DNA from: Butyricimonas muris
GTDB taxonomy: Bacteria; Bacteroidota; Bacteroidia; Bacteroidales; Marinifilaceae
DNA: 64,000 nt
Reading direction: 5' to 3'
NCBI RefSeq assembly: GCF_046365375.1
Contig: NZ_JBKEIT010000001.1
Span: 372,001-436,000, forward strand
The notes below the pieces were generated by a model. That model did not search any database. It saw only the letters and a program-made list of their open reading frames with translations, and was not told the origin of the DNA. Positions 32,782 through 41,458 of this stretch are shown piece by piece (positions within the stretch are counted from its first letter, which is position 1; each line of letters starts with the position of its first letter). A program made the translations under genes and the position numbers.

Positions 32782-33099
32782 TTATTTCCACGTCGGCAGT
32801 TGTATGTACTTGTTCAACTCCTCGACAAGAAGATGTACTGTTGTGGATGATTCAGCCTGTGCCGGCGGGACGTTTTCCATTTGGCGCATGATGGCTTTGG
32901 CATTCCGGATCGCTTGGTCCTGTTTGTCGGCAAGCACACGAAATAGCCGACTTGCGAATCCGGCTTCCTTGCTATATGCCAACCCCAGCAATCCGCTCAA
33001 CTTTTCGGCGCACAGGTTTCGGTGCATCGGCCCTTGAAACAGGTTATAGTGCAACAGAAACCAGTATTCAAATGCCTGGTTGCTATATGCTACCTTCAT
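32782..33099 (-). pseudogene. RloB-like fragment
   Basis: 105 aa corresponding to the C-terminal half of RloB-family proteins: VAYSNQAFEYWFLLHYN, then Lys/Ala/Arg helices (DKQDQAIRNAKAIMRQ) are the family signature. Intact members are about twice as long. No start codon exists upstream in frame before a stop, and the thioredoxin gene begins there. RloB is associated with abortive infection and restriction loci; this copy is probably a remnant of such a locus. Confidence 0.75.
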
Positions 33100-33128
33100 A
33101 CCGCCAGTTTGAGTATAACCTATAACGA

Positions 33129-33428
33129 ATGATTATGATACAAGCGATAGAGAAGAACTTTGATGAGCTGCTCTCTACGGAGAAACCACTCATGGTCGAT
33201 TTCGGCGCCGAGTGGTGCGGTCCATGCAAGGCGTTGGCACCGATGGTTGCGGAGTTAGCGGAAACTTACAAGGAACAGGCGGTTATCGCCGCATGTGACG
33301 TGGAAGAAAACAACAATATAGCCGTAAGGTATTCCATTCGGAACATACCGACGGTGATTTTCTTCATGGACGGTAAGGAGGTCGGGCGGCAGGTCGGAGC
33401 TATTGCTCGTAATATATTGGAAGAATGA
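33129..33428 (+). CDS. Thioredoxin-like protein
   Basis: 99 aa, a compact thioredoxin fold with active site WCGPCK near residues 29-34 and the cis-Pro loop RNIPTVIFF. No signal peptide, so cytoplasmic. It may provide reducing power to ribonucleotide reductase or a phage polymerase, or serve as cargo. It begins 30 bases from the RloB fragment on the opposite strand and ends before a bidirectional terminator. Confidence 0.88.
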   Translation: MIMIQAIEKNFDELLSTEKPLMVDFGAEWCGPCKALAPMVAELAETYKEQAVIAACDVEENNNIAVRYSIRNIPTVIFFMDGKEVGRQVGAIARNILEE

Positions 33429-33452
33429 ATAAGAGACCTATTATAGAAATGG

Positions 33453-33484
33453 AAAATAGCCAGGAATAGTCCTGGCTATTTTCA
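33453..33484. terminator. Bidirectional terminator
   Basis: AAAATAGCCAGGA pairs with TCCTGGCTATTTT around a short loop, with A and T tails on both sides. It separates the rightward thioredoxin from the leftward DUF4209 gene. Confidence 0.85.
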
Positions 33485-33493
33485 AGTTGTATG

Positions 33494-35386
33494 TTAGTTT
33501 ATATGAGAAGTAAATTCGTATGTGCTTAATTTGATAATCAAGTATAATAAAATAACGACATCGGTAAACGAATACTCCCACAGATCCATAAGTCCATGAG
33601 CGACTCTGTTTCGTAGGTTATGACCTTTGGGTGTAAGTGCATATTTAAGCATTAAACGATCCGCTTCACTAAATCCTGTCGGTGTTCGCGGAGTATCCTG
33701 CAAGTCACTCAACATGTCATCTAACAGTTTTTCCATAACAAGTTTTTCACCTCCTTTATTCCTTGTCTTGAATGTCGCAATGCCTAATTTTTCACACATA
33801 AATCGTAGAATTGTTTCTATTTTAAGCGTAAGAGTGTCTACAACAATCACATAATCATAATGATTGTTTTCTAAGTCTCTAAAAGCGTAATCCAGTTCCT
33901 CAAAGCATTTTTTCAACCCTGGTTTCAGTACATCCAAAATACGGAGTTCAAAATCTTTTCCATGGTATGTGTGAATTATCGGTTCATTGTACCATGTAGA
34001 CTCTAAATAAGATAATAGGTTCGCATAGGTAAATTTTCCAGCTTTGTAGGCTTCAATGATGTATTCATGTAATGATGCAACACCGACTTGAAAGGAGAAA
34101 CCAAAACTCTCCCAAAAGTGCATCTCCTGTATTTCTTCTTCAGAGGTACAATTATCTATCGTATTACCGTATTTATCCAGTATTTTGGTGGTAGCCATTG
34201 TCGCAAGCAGGCTTTGCTGTTCAATATTGTTTGCCATTTGCCGGATATCCTCAATACTACTGAACCAAACATTAGTTGCGATATTGGTTGTTATGGTCAC
34301 ATCATCGGCATCCTGAACTAATTCTTGTATTATACGAGTCCTTTGTTGAACATACTCATCCGGATATTCAAAGAGTTTTTCATGATCCATCTCAATCGTT
34401 GCTCGTGTAGCCGTATAAGCTGCTTCCAATTCTTCTATTTTTGCAGTATCATCCAAACTTTGATATATGCGTAAAGCCGTTTCAATGAATTGTAAACGGA
34501 CGAAACTCTCCGAACGCTCGGATACCATTTTTTCAAATAATTTAGCTTTATATCTTAATAAGTCTTTGGAATCCGCATTCAATTTCTGGCGAATTCCTAT
34601 ACAGCTATCTACTATATATATCGCTCCCCATGTATATGACTTTTCGATTTCCCGTGCAGCCGTTAAATTTTTGGTTATGATATTTTCAAAATCAATTTTA
34701 GTCTTAAAAACCGGAAAATATTCAGCCATTAAACTTGTAAAATCAAGGATACCCCGTAATGTATCTTTACGCGTGATATCCCAATCAGCATGATGCTGTA
34801 TAACTTCTTGGCACACGGTATCTCTATCAGTTGTGAGTTTGGCTCCCTGATAAATAGCAAAAGCAGTCCGCAATATAGGAAAATAAGTCTGGAAATTGTA
34901 ATTTCGTTCGCCTCCCTGCAAAGCCTTGCCCCAATAGATTCGAGCCAGTACCATTAATTTATCAGCCAACTCTTTCTTAAATTCGTTACGTTTCGAGTAT
35001 GGCGTTTTTTGGCCGAAATAGACAAGTAATCCATACTCGGTCTTAGGAAACAACCCTGAACACGTCAGGAAACGCTGCTCAAAATACTCATAATCCTGCT
35101 GAGTCAATGCCATCACATCCGGAACATAGAGATTTGTTTCATTTCCCTGTTCATCTACATTTTTGCCTTGATATCTCCATGACAAGCCTCTTACTGTCCT
35201 ATTTTCTGGATCTTCTTGAATATTCAATGATTTACGGATCAGAAAAGCGGTATTTTCCAAAACAATGTTTTTGAAATCCGCATCATCTGGGGATAATTTT
35301 GGTAACAATCCGATGACAGATTCGTCTGTCAACCCATCAAATTCACTACTGTCTATTATTGCGTAATATTCTTGCAATGTTTTCAT
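33494..35386 (-). CDS. DUF4209 protein with HEPN-like RNxxxHG motif
   Basis: 630 aa from MKTLQEYYAI (35386); an ATG nine codons upstream would overlap the ATPase gene. The C-terminal 110 residues contain the DUF4209 signature RNRVAHG, which has the RxxxxH pattern of HEPN ribonucleases. The rest is helical with no membrane segments. It begins one base after the stop of the AAA ATPase gene, so the two are probably a functional pair. I infer a toxin/effector role in defence or phage competition. Clearly A/T-richer than the flanking tail genes. Confidence 0.82.
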   Translation of the reverse strand: MKTLQEYYAIIDSSEFDGLTDESVIGLLPKLSPDDADFKNIVLENTAFLIRKSLNIQEDPENRTVRGLSWRYQGKNVDEQGNETNLYVPDVMALTQQDYEYFEQRFLTCSGLFPKTEYGLLVYFGQKTPYSKRNEFKKELADKLMVLARIYWGKALQGGERNYNFQTYFPILRTAFAIYQGAKLTTDRDTVCQEVIQHHADWDITRKDTLRGILDFTSLMAEYFPVFKTKIDFENIITKNLTAAREIEKSYTWGAIYIVDSCIGIRQKLNADSKDLLRYKAKLFEKMVSERSESFVRLQFIETALRIYQSLDDTAKIEELEAAYTATRATIEMDHEKLFEYPDEYVQQRTRIIQELVQDADDVTITTNIATNVWFSSIEDIRQMANNIEQQSLLATMATTKILDKYGNTIDNCTSEEEIQEMHFWESFGFSFQVGVASLHEYIIEAYKAGKFTYANLLSYLESTWYNEPIIHTYHGKDFELRILDVLKPGLKKCFEELDYAFRDLENNHYDYVIVVDTLTLKIETILRFMCEKLGIATFKTRNKGGEKLVMEKLLDDMLSDLQDTPRTPTGFSEADRLMLKYALTPKGHNLRNRVAHGLMDLWEYSFTDVVILLYLIIKLSTYEFTSHIN

Positions 35387-35387
35387 A

Positions 35388-36722
35388 TCATATATTTTTT
35401 TGTAAAACTTCATTTATCTGCCCAGCGTAATAGTACGGAAGATTAAAAAGCCGAAACCGTTTACCTTTCGGTGTAATAACTTCGTCAATAGAAAATGGAT
35501 TTCCCCAAAATCGTACTGCCATGTCGTGCGGTGCTTTTTCCATGAATTGGTGCAACGACCGTAGACGTGAGTTGTGCCCGGATTTTACTTCGATAGGAAT
35601 AATCTTTCCATCGTACTGTATTACAAAATCGATCTCGGCTTCCGATCCCGTCCCGTTTACCCAAAAATAGCGTTTATGGGAAAACATATTATCAGTACTC
35701 AATAATTCCTGTCCGATGATTTGCTCTGCGATGTGTCCCGTCCAAGCATCGCTTATATCTGGTATATTCACCAATTCTTTTTGAATTCCTCCGGCATAAT
35801 TGACTAATCCGGTATCCAGCCATAGCAATTTCGGGGAGCGTTTCGGCTCCGGAGCCAAAGGAACTACGACCGAGGTCATGGGATAAACCAATTCGAGTAA
35901 CATCGTTTTTTCCAGCGTTCTGAATGCTTCGCTCATTTCACGAGAGCGGTATAGCGAGTTCCCGAATTTTTCAAATGTAATACGCTGTGCTGCGTATATC
36001 CAGCCTGCATTTAGAATATGGCGGATAACGTTTCTCATGGTCTCTGTTGCAGAATATTTTTCAACGTCGTCTCGGTATCCGGTCAGCAATGTTTCATAAA
36101 TATACTTCAATGAAATTATATCCTGATGTTCTGCATAGTTGTTTACCACTTCAGGCATTCCACCAATCAAAGTATAGGTATTGAATAGGCGCATCACCTT
36201 ATCGTGGAGAGGGGCTGGTACAGCAGCGCGTTGTTGTGCCGTTTTCAAGCCGTTTTCTCCAATAGCTCCGAGAAATTCATTGAAAGAACAAGGACGAACA
36301 GCCATATATTCAACTCGTCCTACAGGAAATGTGATGTGCTTGTCAATGAGATTTTCCAGCAAGGAACCCGCTGCAATAACATCAATACCGGAAACTTCTT
36401 CGTAAAAGTAACGCAGCATAGCAACTGCTTGTGGTGAGTTCTGAATTTCATCGATAAAGAGGAGTGTTGGAGCTGCCTTCCGCTCTTGATTATTGAGCAG
36501 ATAAATGGTTGTTATCAACTCATCCATAGACATTCCTGATTCGAACAATTGTCTATCCGTATTTTTTTCAAGATTGAGTTTCAGATATACATCGTATTCT
36601 GCGGCAAACTGATCTACGAGCGTAGTTTTTCCAACCTGACGGGCACCTCTGAGTACCATTGGCTTGTGACCGGGCCGAGCAGCCCACTGTCTTAATTCTA
36701 TTAAGGCGTTTCTTTCAAACAT
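35388..36722 (-). CDS. AAA ATPase with DUF4143-type C-terminus
   Basis: 444 aa. Walker A in LRGARQVGKTTLVD (residues 21-34), Walker B in LLFIDEIQNS, and arginine/sensor regions follow, as in the AAA_14/DUF4143 family. The C-terminus IDFVIQYDGKIIPIEVKSG has the D-ExK pattern of PD-(D/E)xK nucleases, common in this family. Coupled to the DUF4209 gene. Likely cargo module of an accessory island. A TATCTTTG promoter element lies 22 bases upstream. Confidence 0.88.
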   Translation of the reverse strand: MFERNALIELRQWAARPGHKPMVLRGARQVGKTTLVDQFAAEYDVYLKLNLEKNTDRQLFESGMSMDELITTIYLLNNQERKAAPTLLFIDEIQNSPQAVAMLRYFYEEVSGIDVIAAGSLLENLIDKHITFPVGRVEYMAVRPCSFNEFLGAIGENGLKTAQQRAAVPAPLHDKVMRLFNTYTLIGGMPEVVNNYAEHQDIISLKYIYETLLTGYRDDVEKYSATETMRNVIRHILNAGWIYAAQRITFEKFGNSLYRSREMSEAFRTLEKTMLLELVYPMTSVVVPLAPEPKRSPKLLWLDTGLVNYAGGIQKELVNIPDISDAWTGHIAEQIIGQELLSTDNMFSHKRYFWVNGTGSEAEIDFVIQYDGKIIPIEVKSGHNSRLRSLHQFMEKAPHDMAVRFWGNPFSIDEVITPKGKRFRLFNLPYYYAGQINEVLQKNI

Positions 36723-36743
36723 ATCTTCAAGTGTTTATGTGTG

Positions 36744-36751
36744 CAAAGATA
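36744..36751 (-). promoter_or_regulatory. Bacteroidetes-type -7 element
   Basis: The minus strand reads TATCTTTG, a match to TAnnTTTG, 21 bases before the ATPase start. The cargo genes therefore seem to have their own host-type promoter, independent of the late phage transcript. Confidence 0.6.
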
Positions 36752-36887
36752 ATCATAAAAGCACAAAATAGGAGCAAAAGGTTGTTGTATTTGTAATAAA
36801 ATAGGGGTATAACTCTGCTTTCAATGTAACAGAATTGGACTTATGCATTATGTACCTTGCATTTTAACCATCTTTGGCAAAAATCGA

Positions 36888-36895
36888 CTATTCCT
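36888..36895 (+). promoter_or_regulatory. Late promoter-like motif (tail chaperone)
   Basis: CTATTCCT, a one-base variant of the recurrent motif, 25 bases before the chaperone start at 36921. It would restart late transcription after the accessory island. Confidence 0.45.
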
Positions 36896-36920
36896 TTTTG
36901 TAACCAAATATCACGCAGAA

Positions 36921-37274
36921 ATGGAAGATAAGAATCTTACGCTGGAGCAGGAAGCCCAGATTAAGGAGAAAGCGGCCGCGCTGAAGGCCGAGAAGAAAGT
37001 CCGCAAGGTCTATCCGATGGTAGTGTTCGGCGATACGGACTGCGGCGAGAAGGAGTTCTACGTCGCCTACATGGGTGAGCCGACCTTCCCGCAGTTCTCG
37101 AAGTTCATGGCGGCATCGAAGAAGGACGAGGTAAACGCCATGCGTCAGCTTGCCCGCGACTGCTTCCTCGACGGCGACAAGGAATTAGTGGACAACGAAT
37201 CATTGTTCCTCTTCGGTCTGATGTCGCAGCTTTCGGAAATCATCACCACCCGTCAGAGCCTGCTGGTAAACTGA
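36921..37274 (+). CDS. Tail assembly chaperone
   Basis: 117 aa from MEDKNLTLEQE (36921); the upstream ATG at 36843 would place a non-descript leader over the promoter motif. Acidic and basic helices and position immediately before the tape measure gene match the gpG/gp38-type chaperone. The region after its stop stays open in the -1 frame to 37462, suggesting a frameshifted longer form. Confidence 0.75.
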   Translation: MEDKNLTLEQEAQIKEKAAALKAEKKVRKVYPMVVFGDTDCGEKEFYVAYMGEPTFPQFSKFMAASKKDEVNAMRQLARDCFLDGDKELVDNESLFLFGLMSQLSEIITTRQSLLVN

Positions 37275-37462
37275 TAGACACCTGGGCGGTACGTGACGAC
37301 CAGCGGATTCGTCAGCGGCTGATCTATATCCGCCACTACTTTCCGGGTGTCCATCTCGACAGTATCACGGACGAGGAGTTCGCCATGCTTTCCGAGGAGG
37401 CGTTGTGGCTTCACCAGCAGGTACTCGTCTCCCGTCTGACCCTGCAACCGCCGTCTCCCTGA
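37275..37462 (+). CDS. Possible -1 frameshift extension of the chaperone
   Basis: The -1 frame is open from before the chaperone stop (37272-37274) to TGA at 37460, encoding about 62 residues (LIDTWAVRDDQRIRQRLIYI onward) without its own ATG. In many phages the two chaperone forms are joined by -1 frameshifting. The last codons GTA-AAC before TGA could allow slippage at GGTAAAC, though this is not a classic heptamer. Confidence 0.5.
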
Positions 37463-37504
37463 TCCGCTTCCCGAAGCCTCGCAGCCCCTGTGACTGCGGG
37501 GCTT

Positions 37505-37534
37505 CCCTTTTCAGTCCCCGGCACCCGAAAAGGG
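37505..37534 (+). terminator. Hairpin before the tape measure gene
   Basis: CCCTTTTC pairs with GAAAAGGG (37505-37512 with 37527-37534). A second potential stem (AGCCCC with GGGGCT) lies just upstream. The CTATTCTT motif begins at the next base. The hairpin could attenuate transcription between chaperone and tape measure. Confidence 0.5.
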
Positions 37535-37542
37535 CTATTCTT
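37535..37542 (+). promoter_or_regulatory. Late promoter-like motif (tape measure)
   Basis: CTATTCTT, 24 bases before the tape measure start (37567). Confidence 0.5.
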
Positions 37543-37566
37543 TCAACGGATGTAAACACGCTATTC

Positions 37567-40500
37567 ATGGCTCAAACGCAGAATTACGAAGTCTATTACG
37601 ATATAAAGGTCAATGCCACGGAGGGAACCGAGCAGGTCACCGCCTTTGCCAATGCTGTCGAGAAGCTGAGCAAGGGCCGGATAAGTTTTGCACCGGTCGT
37701 GACCAACATCAACGAGATGATGCAGGCCGTGGAAAAGACCTTCCGGGGAAAGAACGGCAAGAAGAAGGATTTCAACTTCGACCTGGAAATCCGAACCGGC
37801 GAGACGGAGAAGCGGCTGGAAGGTGTCAAAAACCTGCTGACCGAAATCAAAGAACTGACGCAGGGCATCAGGCTGACCATCAATCCCGGTGAGAAAATCG
37901 ATGGTCGTGCGCTCCGTAACCAGACAAACAAGCTGGTCGGCAAGAAAAAATTGGACGAGCAGCAGGCTGAGGCGAAACGGAATGCCGCTTCGGCGGTCAA
38001 GAGTGTCATGGACACCCAGCGGACGGTTACCCGTTCCATCGGCAAAATCAACTCGGCCCTCGCTCATTTAGAGAAAGGGCGTGAGGTAAACATCAAGACC
38101 GACACAGCCCGTGTACGCTTGCAGGAGATTCTCACACTCTTGGGCAATATCCGGGGCGCAGCCACTATGACGCTGCACCTGAATACGGCAGCACCCGCAA
38201 ACTCCGTTCCTGCCGGTCCCGTCGTGCGCCCACCGTATGCCCCGGTCGCAGCGGCCGTGCTTTCCGACAAAGAGCAGGCGGGACTGAACAAACGCCTTTA
38301 CGCGGACGAGGCCATGAACCGCCAGCGCATGCAGCAGGCCAAAGAGAAAGCGGCCTTGCAGGTGGAGACCTTCCGCCAGATGTCGGAAATCCGCGCCGCC
38401 GAGCGTGCCGCACGCTTACGTGAAAGCGAACGTGCTCGTGCCGACCGGGAGTTGCGCAAAATTGCCGAGCGTACCCGCCGTGAGGAACTCAATGCGGAGA
38501 AGCGACGCCGTCAGGCCGAGGAGACCCAGCGGCGGCGCAACGCAGCCCGTGCGGTGACCTCCATGCGTCGTCAAGCGGCTTTCGAGGATTCCGTATATGG
38601 CAGCAAACGGCGTGCGGCTATCAACCGTATCCAGTATTCCAAAGCTCCGTCGTGGCGGAACCTCCCGATGGCCGGTATGCTCAACGCTTACATGGCCTAC
38701 AACTTCCTTCGCACGCAGTTCACGGAGGCCGTCGAGTATTCCAACATCATGCAGTCGGCACACTCGATTCTCCGGGTTGCCGATTCCGACCTGGCGACCT
38801 TCGAGGGGCGTTTCGACCGGATGGCCCGGTACGTGCGCCGCATCGGTGTCGAGACCAAGTTCACGGCCATCGAGGTGGCGGGTGCGGTGAAATTCCTCAG
38901 TATGGCCGGTATGGGTATCGAGACCATCAACGAATCGATCCGCCCGATTACGAACCTTGCGCTCATCGGGGACAACGACATCTCGCAAATCGCCGACCTC
39001 GCTACCAACATCCAGACGGGATATAACATCAAGAACACCAGCATGGGCTCGGTGGCCGACATCCTGGCCTCTACCGTCTCGCGTTCCAACGTGAACATCA
39101 TCGAGATGGCCGAATCCTTCAAGATGGCGGCCGGTTACCTGCGTCTGTCGGGCGTCGATTTCACGGAGGCATCCGCTGCCATCGGCGTACTCGGCAACAT
39201 GGGTATCAAGGGGACGATGGCCGGTACGGCTTTGCGAGCTATGGCCACCCGCTTCGCCAAGCCTACCAAAGAGGCACGGGAGGCGTTGGACCGTCTGGGT
39301 GTAAAGTTCACGCGCATGGAGGACATCTACGGCAAGCAGGTGGAGAAGCTGCGTCCGTTGGCCGACATCTTCGAGGACCTGAACAAGAAAGGGGCGACGA
39401 TGGCCGACATGCAGACCATCTTCGGTAAAATCGGAGGTAACGCCGCCATGATGTTCGTCAGCAACTACGGGCAGCTTCGGACGCTTGCTTCCCAGAACCG
39501 GGCATCGCAGGGCATCTCCTCCGAGCTGGCACAGGTAAAGCAGGACACGACCAAAGGTTTGTGGTACCAGATGACTTCCCAGCTCACGGAATCCTTCATG
39601 CAAGGGTACGAACTCGTCGAGCCGGTCATCCGGAGCACACTGAAAGACTTCCTTGCGAAATTCAATTCCCGCGAGTTCGCCCGAGGTCTCGCCTCCATCG
39701 GGCAGGGTGTTATGAGCCTGCTCTCCGTGCTGGGTAACTTCGCTTCGTGGATGACCCGCAACTTTTACTGGATCGAGCCGCTCCTGTTCACCGGCTTTGT
39801 CGCCACGCGGCTGTTCAAACTCGCCGGCGCCCTGACCAATGTCGGTGTCGCGGTCGGCTTTATCGGCAAACAGGCCGCAGGCAACTCCATCGTCGAGCTG
39901 GTTTCCGGTCTGACGGGTCTGACCAGTGCCCGAGGAATCAAAGCCCTCTCTTTTGCCAACAAACGGGCCCTTGTCACGGCCTTGCAGGCAGCCGGAGTCA
40001 GCGGCAAGGGTGCGATGGGTCGTACCTTGCTGCAAGGTGGAGCCGGTTCCTTTGCCGCCCGTGCCGGATTCTCCTCGCTGTTCGCCTCCCAGGTCGCTAC
40101 GGGCGGCGGTCTGGTCGGTGCCGCAGGTTCCCTAAGTGCCATCGGCACGACCGCCGTTGCCGCTACGGCCGGTATCGCCGCATTGGTGGGAGCGTTGGGC
40201 TGGGTCGCCTATAAGACATGGCAGATCAAGAAAGCCAAGGACGCCGTACTGGAAGACATTACCGCCAACGAGAAATACCGTTACCCGGTTATCGAAGACC
40301 TGTATGCCGCCTTGCACAAAACCTACCAGCAGGCCATCGACACCAAAAAGGCGGTGGACGACCTGACCTCCGGCAAGACCATCGAGGAGAGCAGCGGACA
40401 TAAAATTGGAGCCTTTACCAAAAACTGGTGGTCCGGTTGGGCCGGCACTTTCGCCGTGGGTGCCTCTGACGGTATGATTACGATATTAGACGTATATGGT

Positions 40501-41439
40501 CCGGAGGATGCCCAACAGGACGACAGCCGGGAGGCCATCACCGCCATTGCCCGCCGTGACAGCCAGTCGCGTCTGAATGCCGCCTACGCCGAGTTCGGCA
40601 AAATGTCCGACCCGTTGGAGGTCCGCGCCTTTATCGAGAACATCGCCCTCAAATACGGGCAACAGGCGGTGACGGCAGCCGAAGCCGCAAAGAAACTCGG
40701 ACTGGACAAACCTTTCTGGTTCGAGCGTGACGGCAAAGTTGCCTATACCGATGCACTCGGAGATTTGCCGGAAGTGGCTGCGGCCTATACGCCCACCTAC
40801 GCCGCTTACCAGAACACCACCACCGTGAAGCATATCACCACGGCGGCGCAGGGCTATCTCGATGCCATCGAGAGCATGGCAGGAGCACGTGCCCTGATCG
40901 AGAAATCGGGATTCGATTATGGCGAGCTGACCCGTGGCGGCTTTACGCAGAACAAAGACGGGCTGTGGGTACAGAAGGCTTTGAACGCGCAGGCTACCGA
41001 CAAGGAGCGTCAGGAGATGCTGGCCGGCCGGCAACGTGTGCACCATTTGTTGGTAAACCTTTCCGGCACCCTGCGCCAGGTATTCGGCGGCTCGTCAGAG
41101 GCTGCGGAAAACATCCTCCGCAAGGCGGGCTTCTCGGCTGCGCTCTACGCCAACGAGCCGGACTCGAACGACACCTCCCCGTTCAATGCCAACCGTATCA
41201 CGGGTGTTTCCGGGGATGACGACGGCGGTGCGGGTGGTAACTACTCCGGTACGGGGCGGCTGTCTTCAGCGGCTCCCAAGCAGGTCATCGTCAACATCAC
41301 CAACCTGATGAGCGTGGAGACCATCGACCTGCTGAAATCGCCCGAAGGCCAGACCGCCGAGATCCAGCATTTCAAGGAACAGATGGCGCAGGCGCTTATC
41401 GACGTGGTGCATGACTTCGACGCCTCGTGGAACGGTTAA
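37567..41439 (+). CDS. Tail tape measure protein (TP901 type)
   Basis: 1290 aa from MAQTQNYEVYYD (37567); the frame is open further upstream but over the chaperone gene. The N-terminal third is a long charged helix/coiled coil (residues about 260-380, RQMSEIRAAERAARLRESER). The TP901 tape-measure core follows at about 420-720 (SMAGMGIETINESIRP, then GIKGTMAGTALRAM). Ala/Gly-rich hydrophobic helices near 780-920 may insert into the host membrane. It sets tail length and is ejected ahead of the DNA. Confidence 0.92.
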   Translation: MAQTQNYEVYYDIKVNATEGTEQVTAFANAVEKLSKGRISFAPVVTNINEMMQAVEKTFRGKNGKKKDFNFDLEIRTGETEKRLEGVKNLLTEIKELTQGIRLTINPGEKIDGRALRNQTNKLVGKKKLDEQQAEAKRNAASAVKSVMDTQRTVTRSIGKINSALAHLEKGREVNIKTDTARVRLQEILTLLGNIRGAATMTLHLNTAAPANSVPAGPVVRPPYAPVAAAVLSDKEQAGLNKRLYADEAMNRQRMQQAKEKAALQVETFRQMSEIRAAERAARLRESERARADRELRKIAERTRREELNAEKRRRQAEETQRRRNAARAVTSMRRQAAFEDSVYGSKRRAAINRIQYSKAPSWRNLPMAGMLNAYMAYNFLRTQFTEAVEYSNIMQSAHSILRVADSDLATFEGRFDRMARYVRRIGVETKFTAIEVAGAVKFLSMAGMGIETINESIRPITNLALIGDNDISQIADLATNIQTGYNIKNTSMGSVADILASTVSRSNVNIIEMAESFKMAAGYLRLSGVDFTEASAAIGVLGNMGIKGTMAGTALRAMATRFAKPTKEAREALDRLGVKFTRMEDIYGKQVEKLRPLADIFEDLNKKGATMADMQTIFGKIGGNAAMMFVSNYGQLRTLASQNRASQGISSELAQVKQDTTKGLWYQMTSQLTESFMQGYELVEPVIRSTLKDFLAKFNSREFARGLASIGQGVMSLLSVLGNFASWMTRNFYWIEPLLFTGFVATRLFKLAGALTNVGVAVGFIGKQAAGNSIVELVSGLTGLTSARGIKALSFANKRALVTALQAAGVSGKGAMGRTLLQGGAGSFAARAGFSSLFASQVATGGGLVGAAGSLSAIGTTAVAATAGIAALVGALGWVAYKTWQIKKAKDAVLEDITANEKYRYPVIEDLYAALHKTYQQAIDTKKAVDDLTSGKTIEESSGHKIGAFTKNWWSGWAGTFAVGASDGMITILDVYGPEDAQQDDSREAITAIARRDSQSRLNAAYAEFGKMSDPLEVRAFIENIALKYGQQAVTAAEAAKKLGLDKPFWFERDGKVAYTDALGDLPEVAAAYTPTYAAYQNTTTVKHITTAAQGYLDAIESMAGARALIEKSGFDYGELTRGGFTQNKDGLWVQKALNAQATDKERQEMLAGRQRVHHLLVNLSGTLRQVFGGSSEAAENILRKAGFSAALYANEPDSNDTSPFNANRITGVSGDDDGGAGGNYSGTGRLSSAAPKQVIVNITNLMSVETIDLLKSPEGQTAEIQHFKEQMAQALIDVVHDFDASWNG

Positions 41440-41458
41440 TTAACGAAAAGACAACGAC

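Noticed and set aside
39747..40214. ORFs antisense to or out of frame with structural genes
   Set aside because: Many long frames overlap strongly coding GC-rich structural genes; their compositions (Arg/Ala/Gly-rich) are typical of shadow frames.
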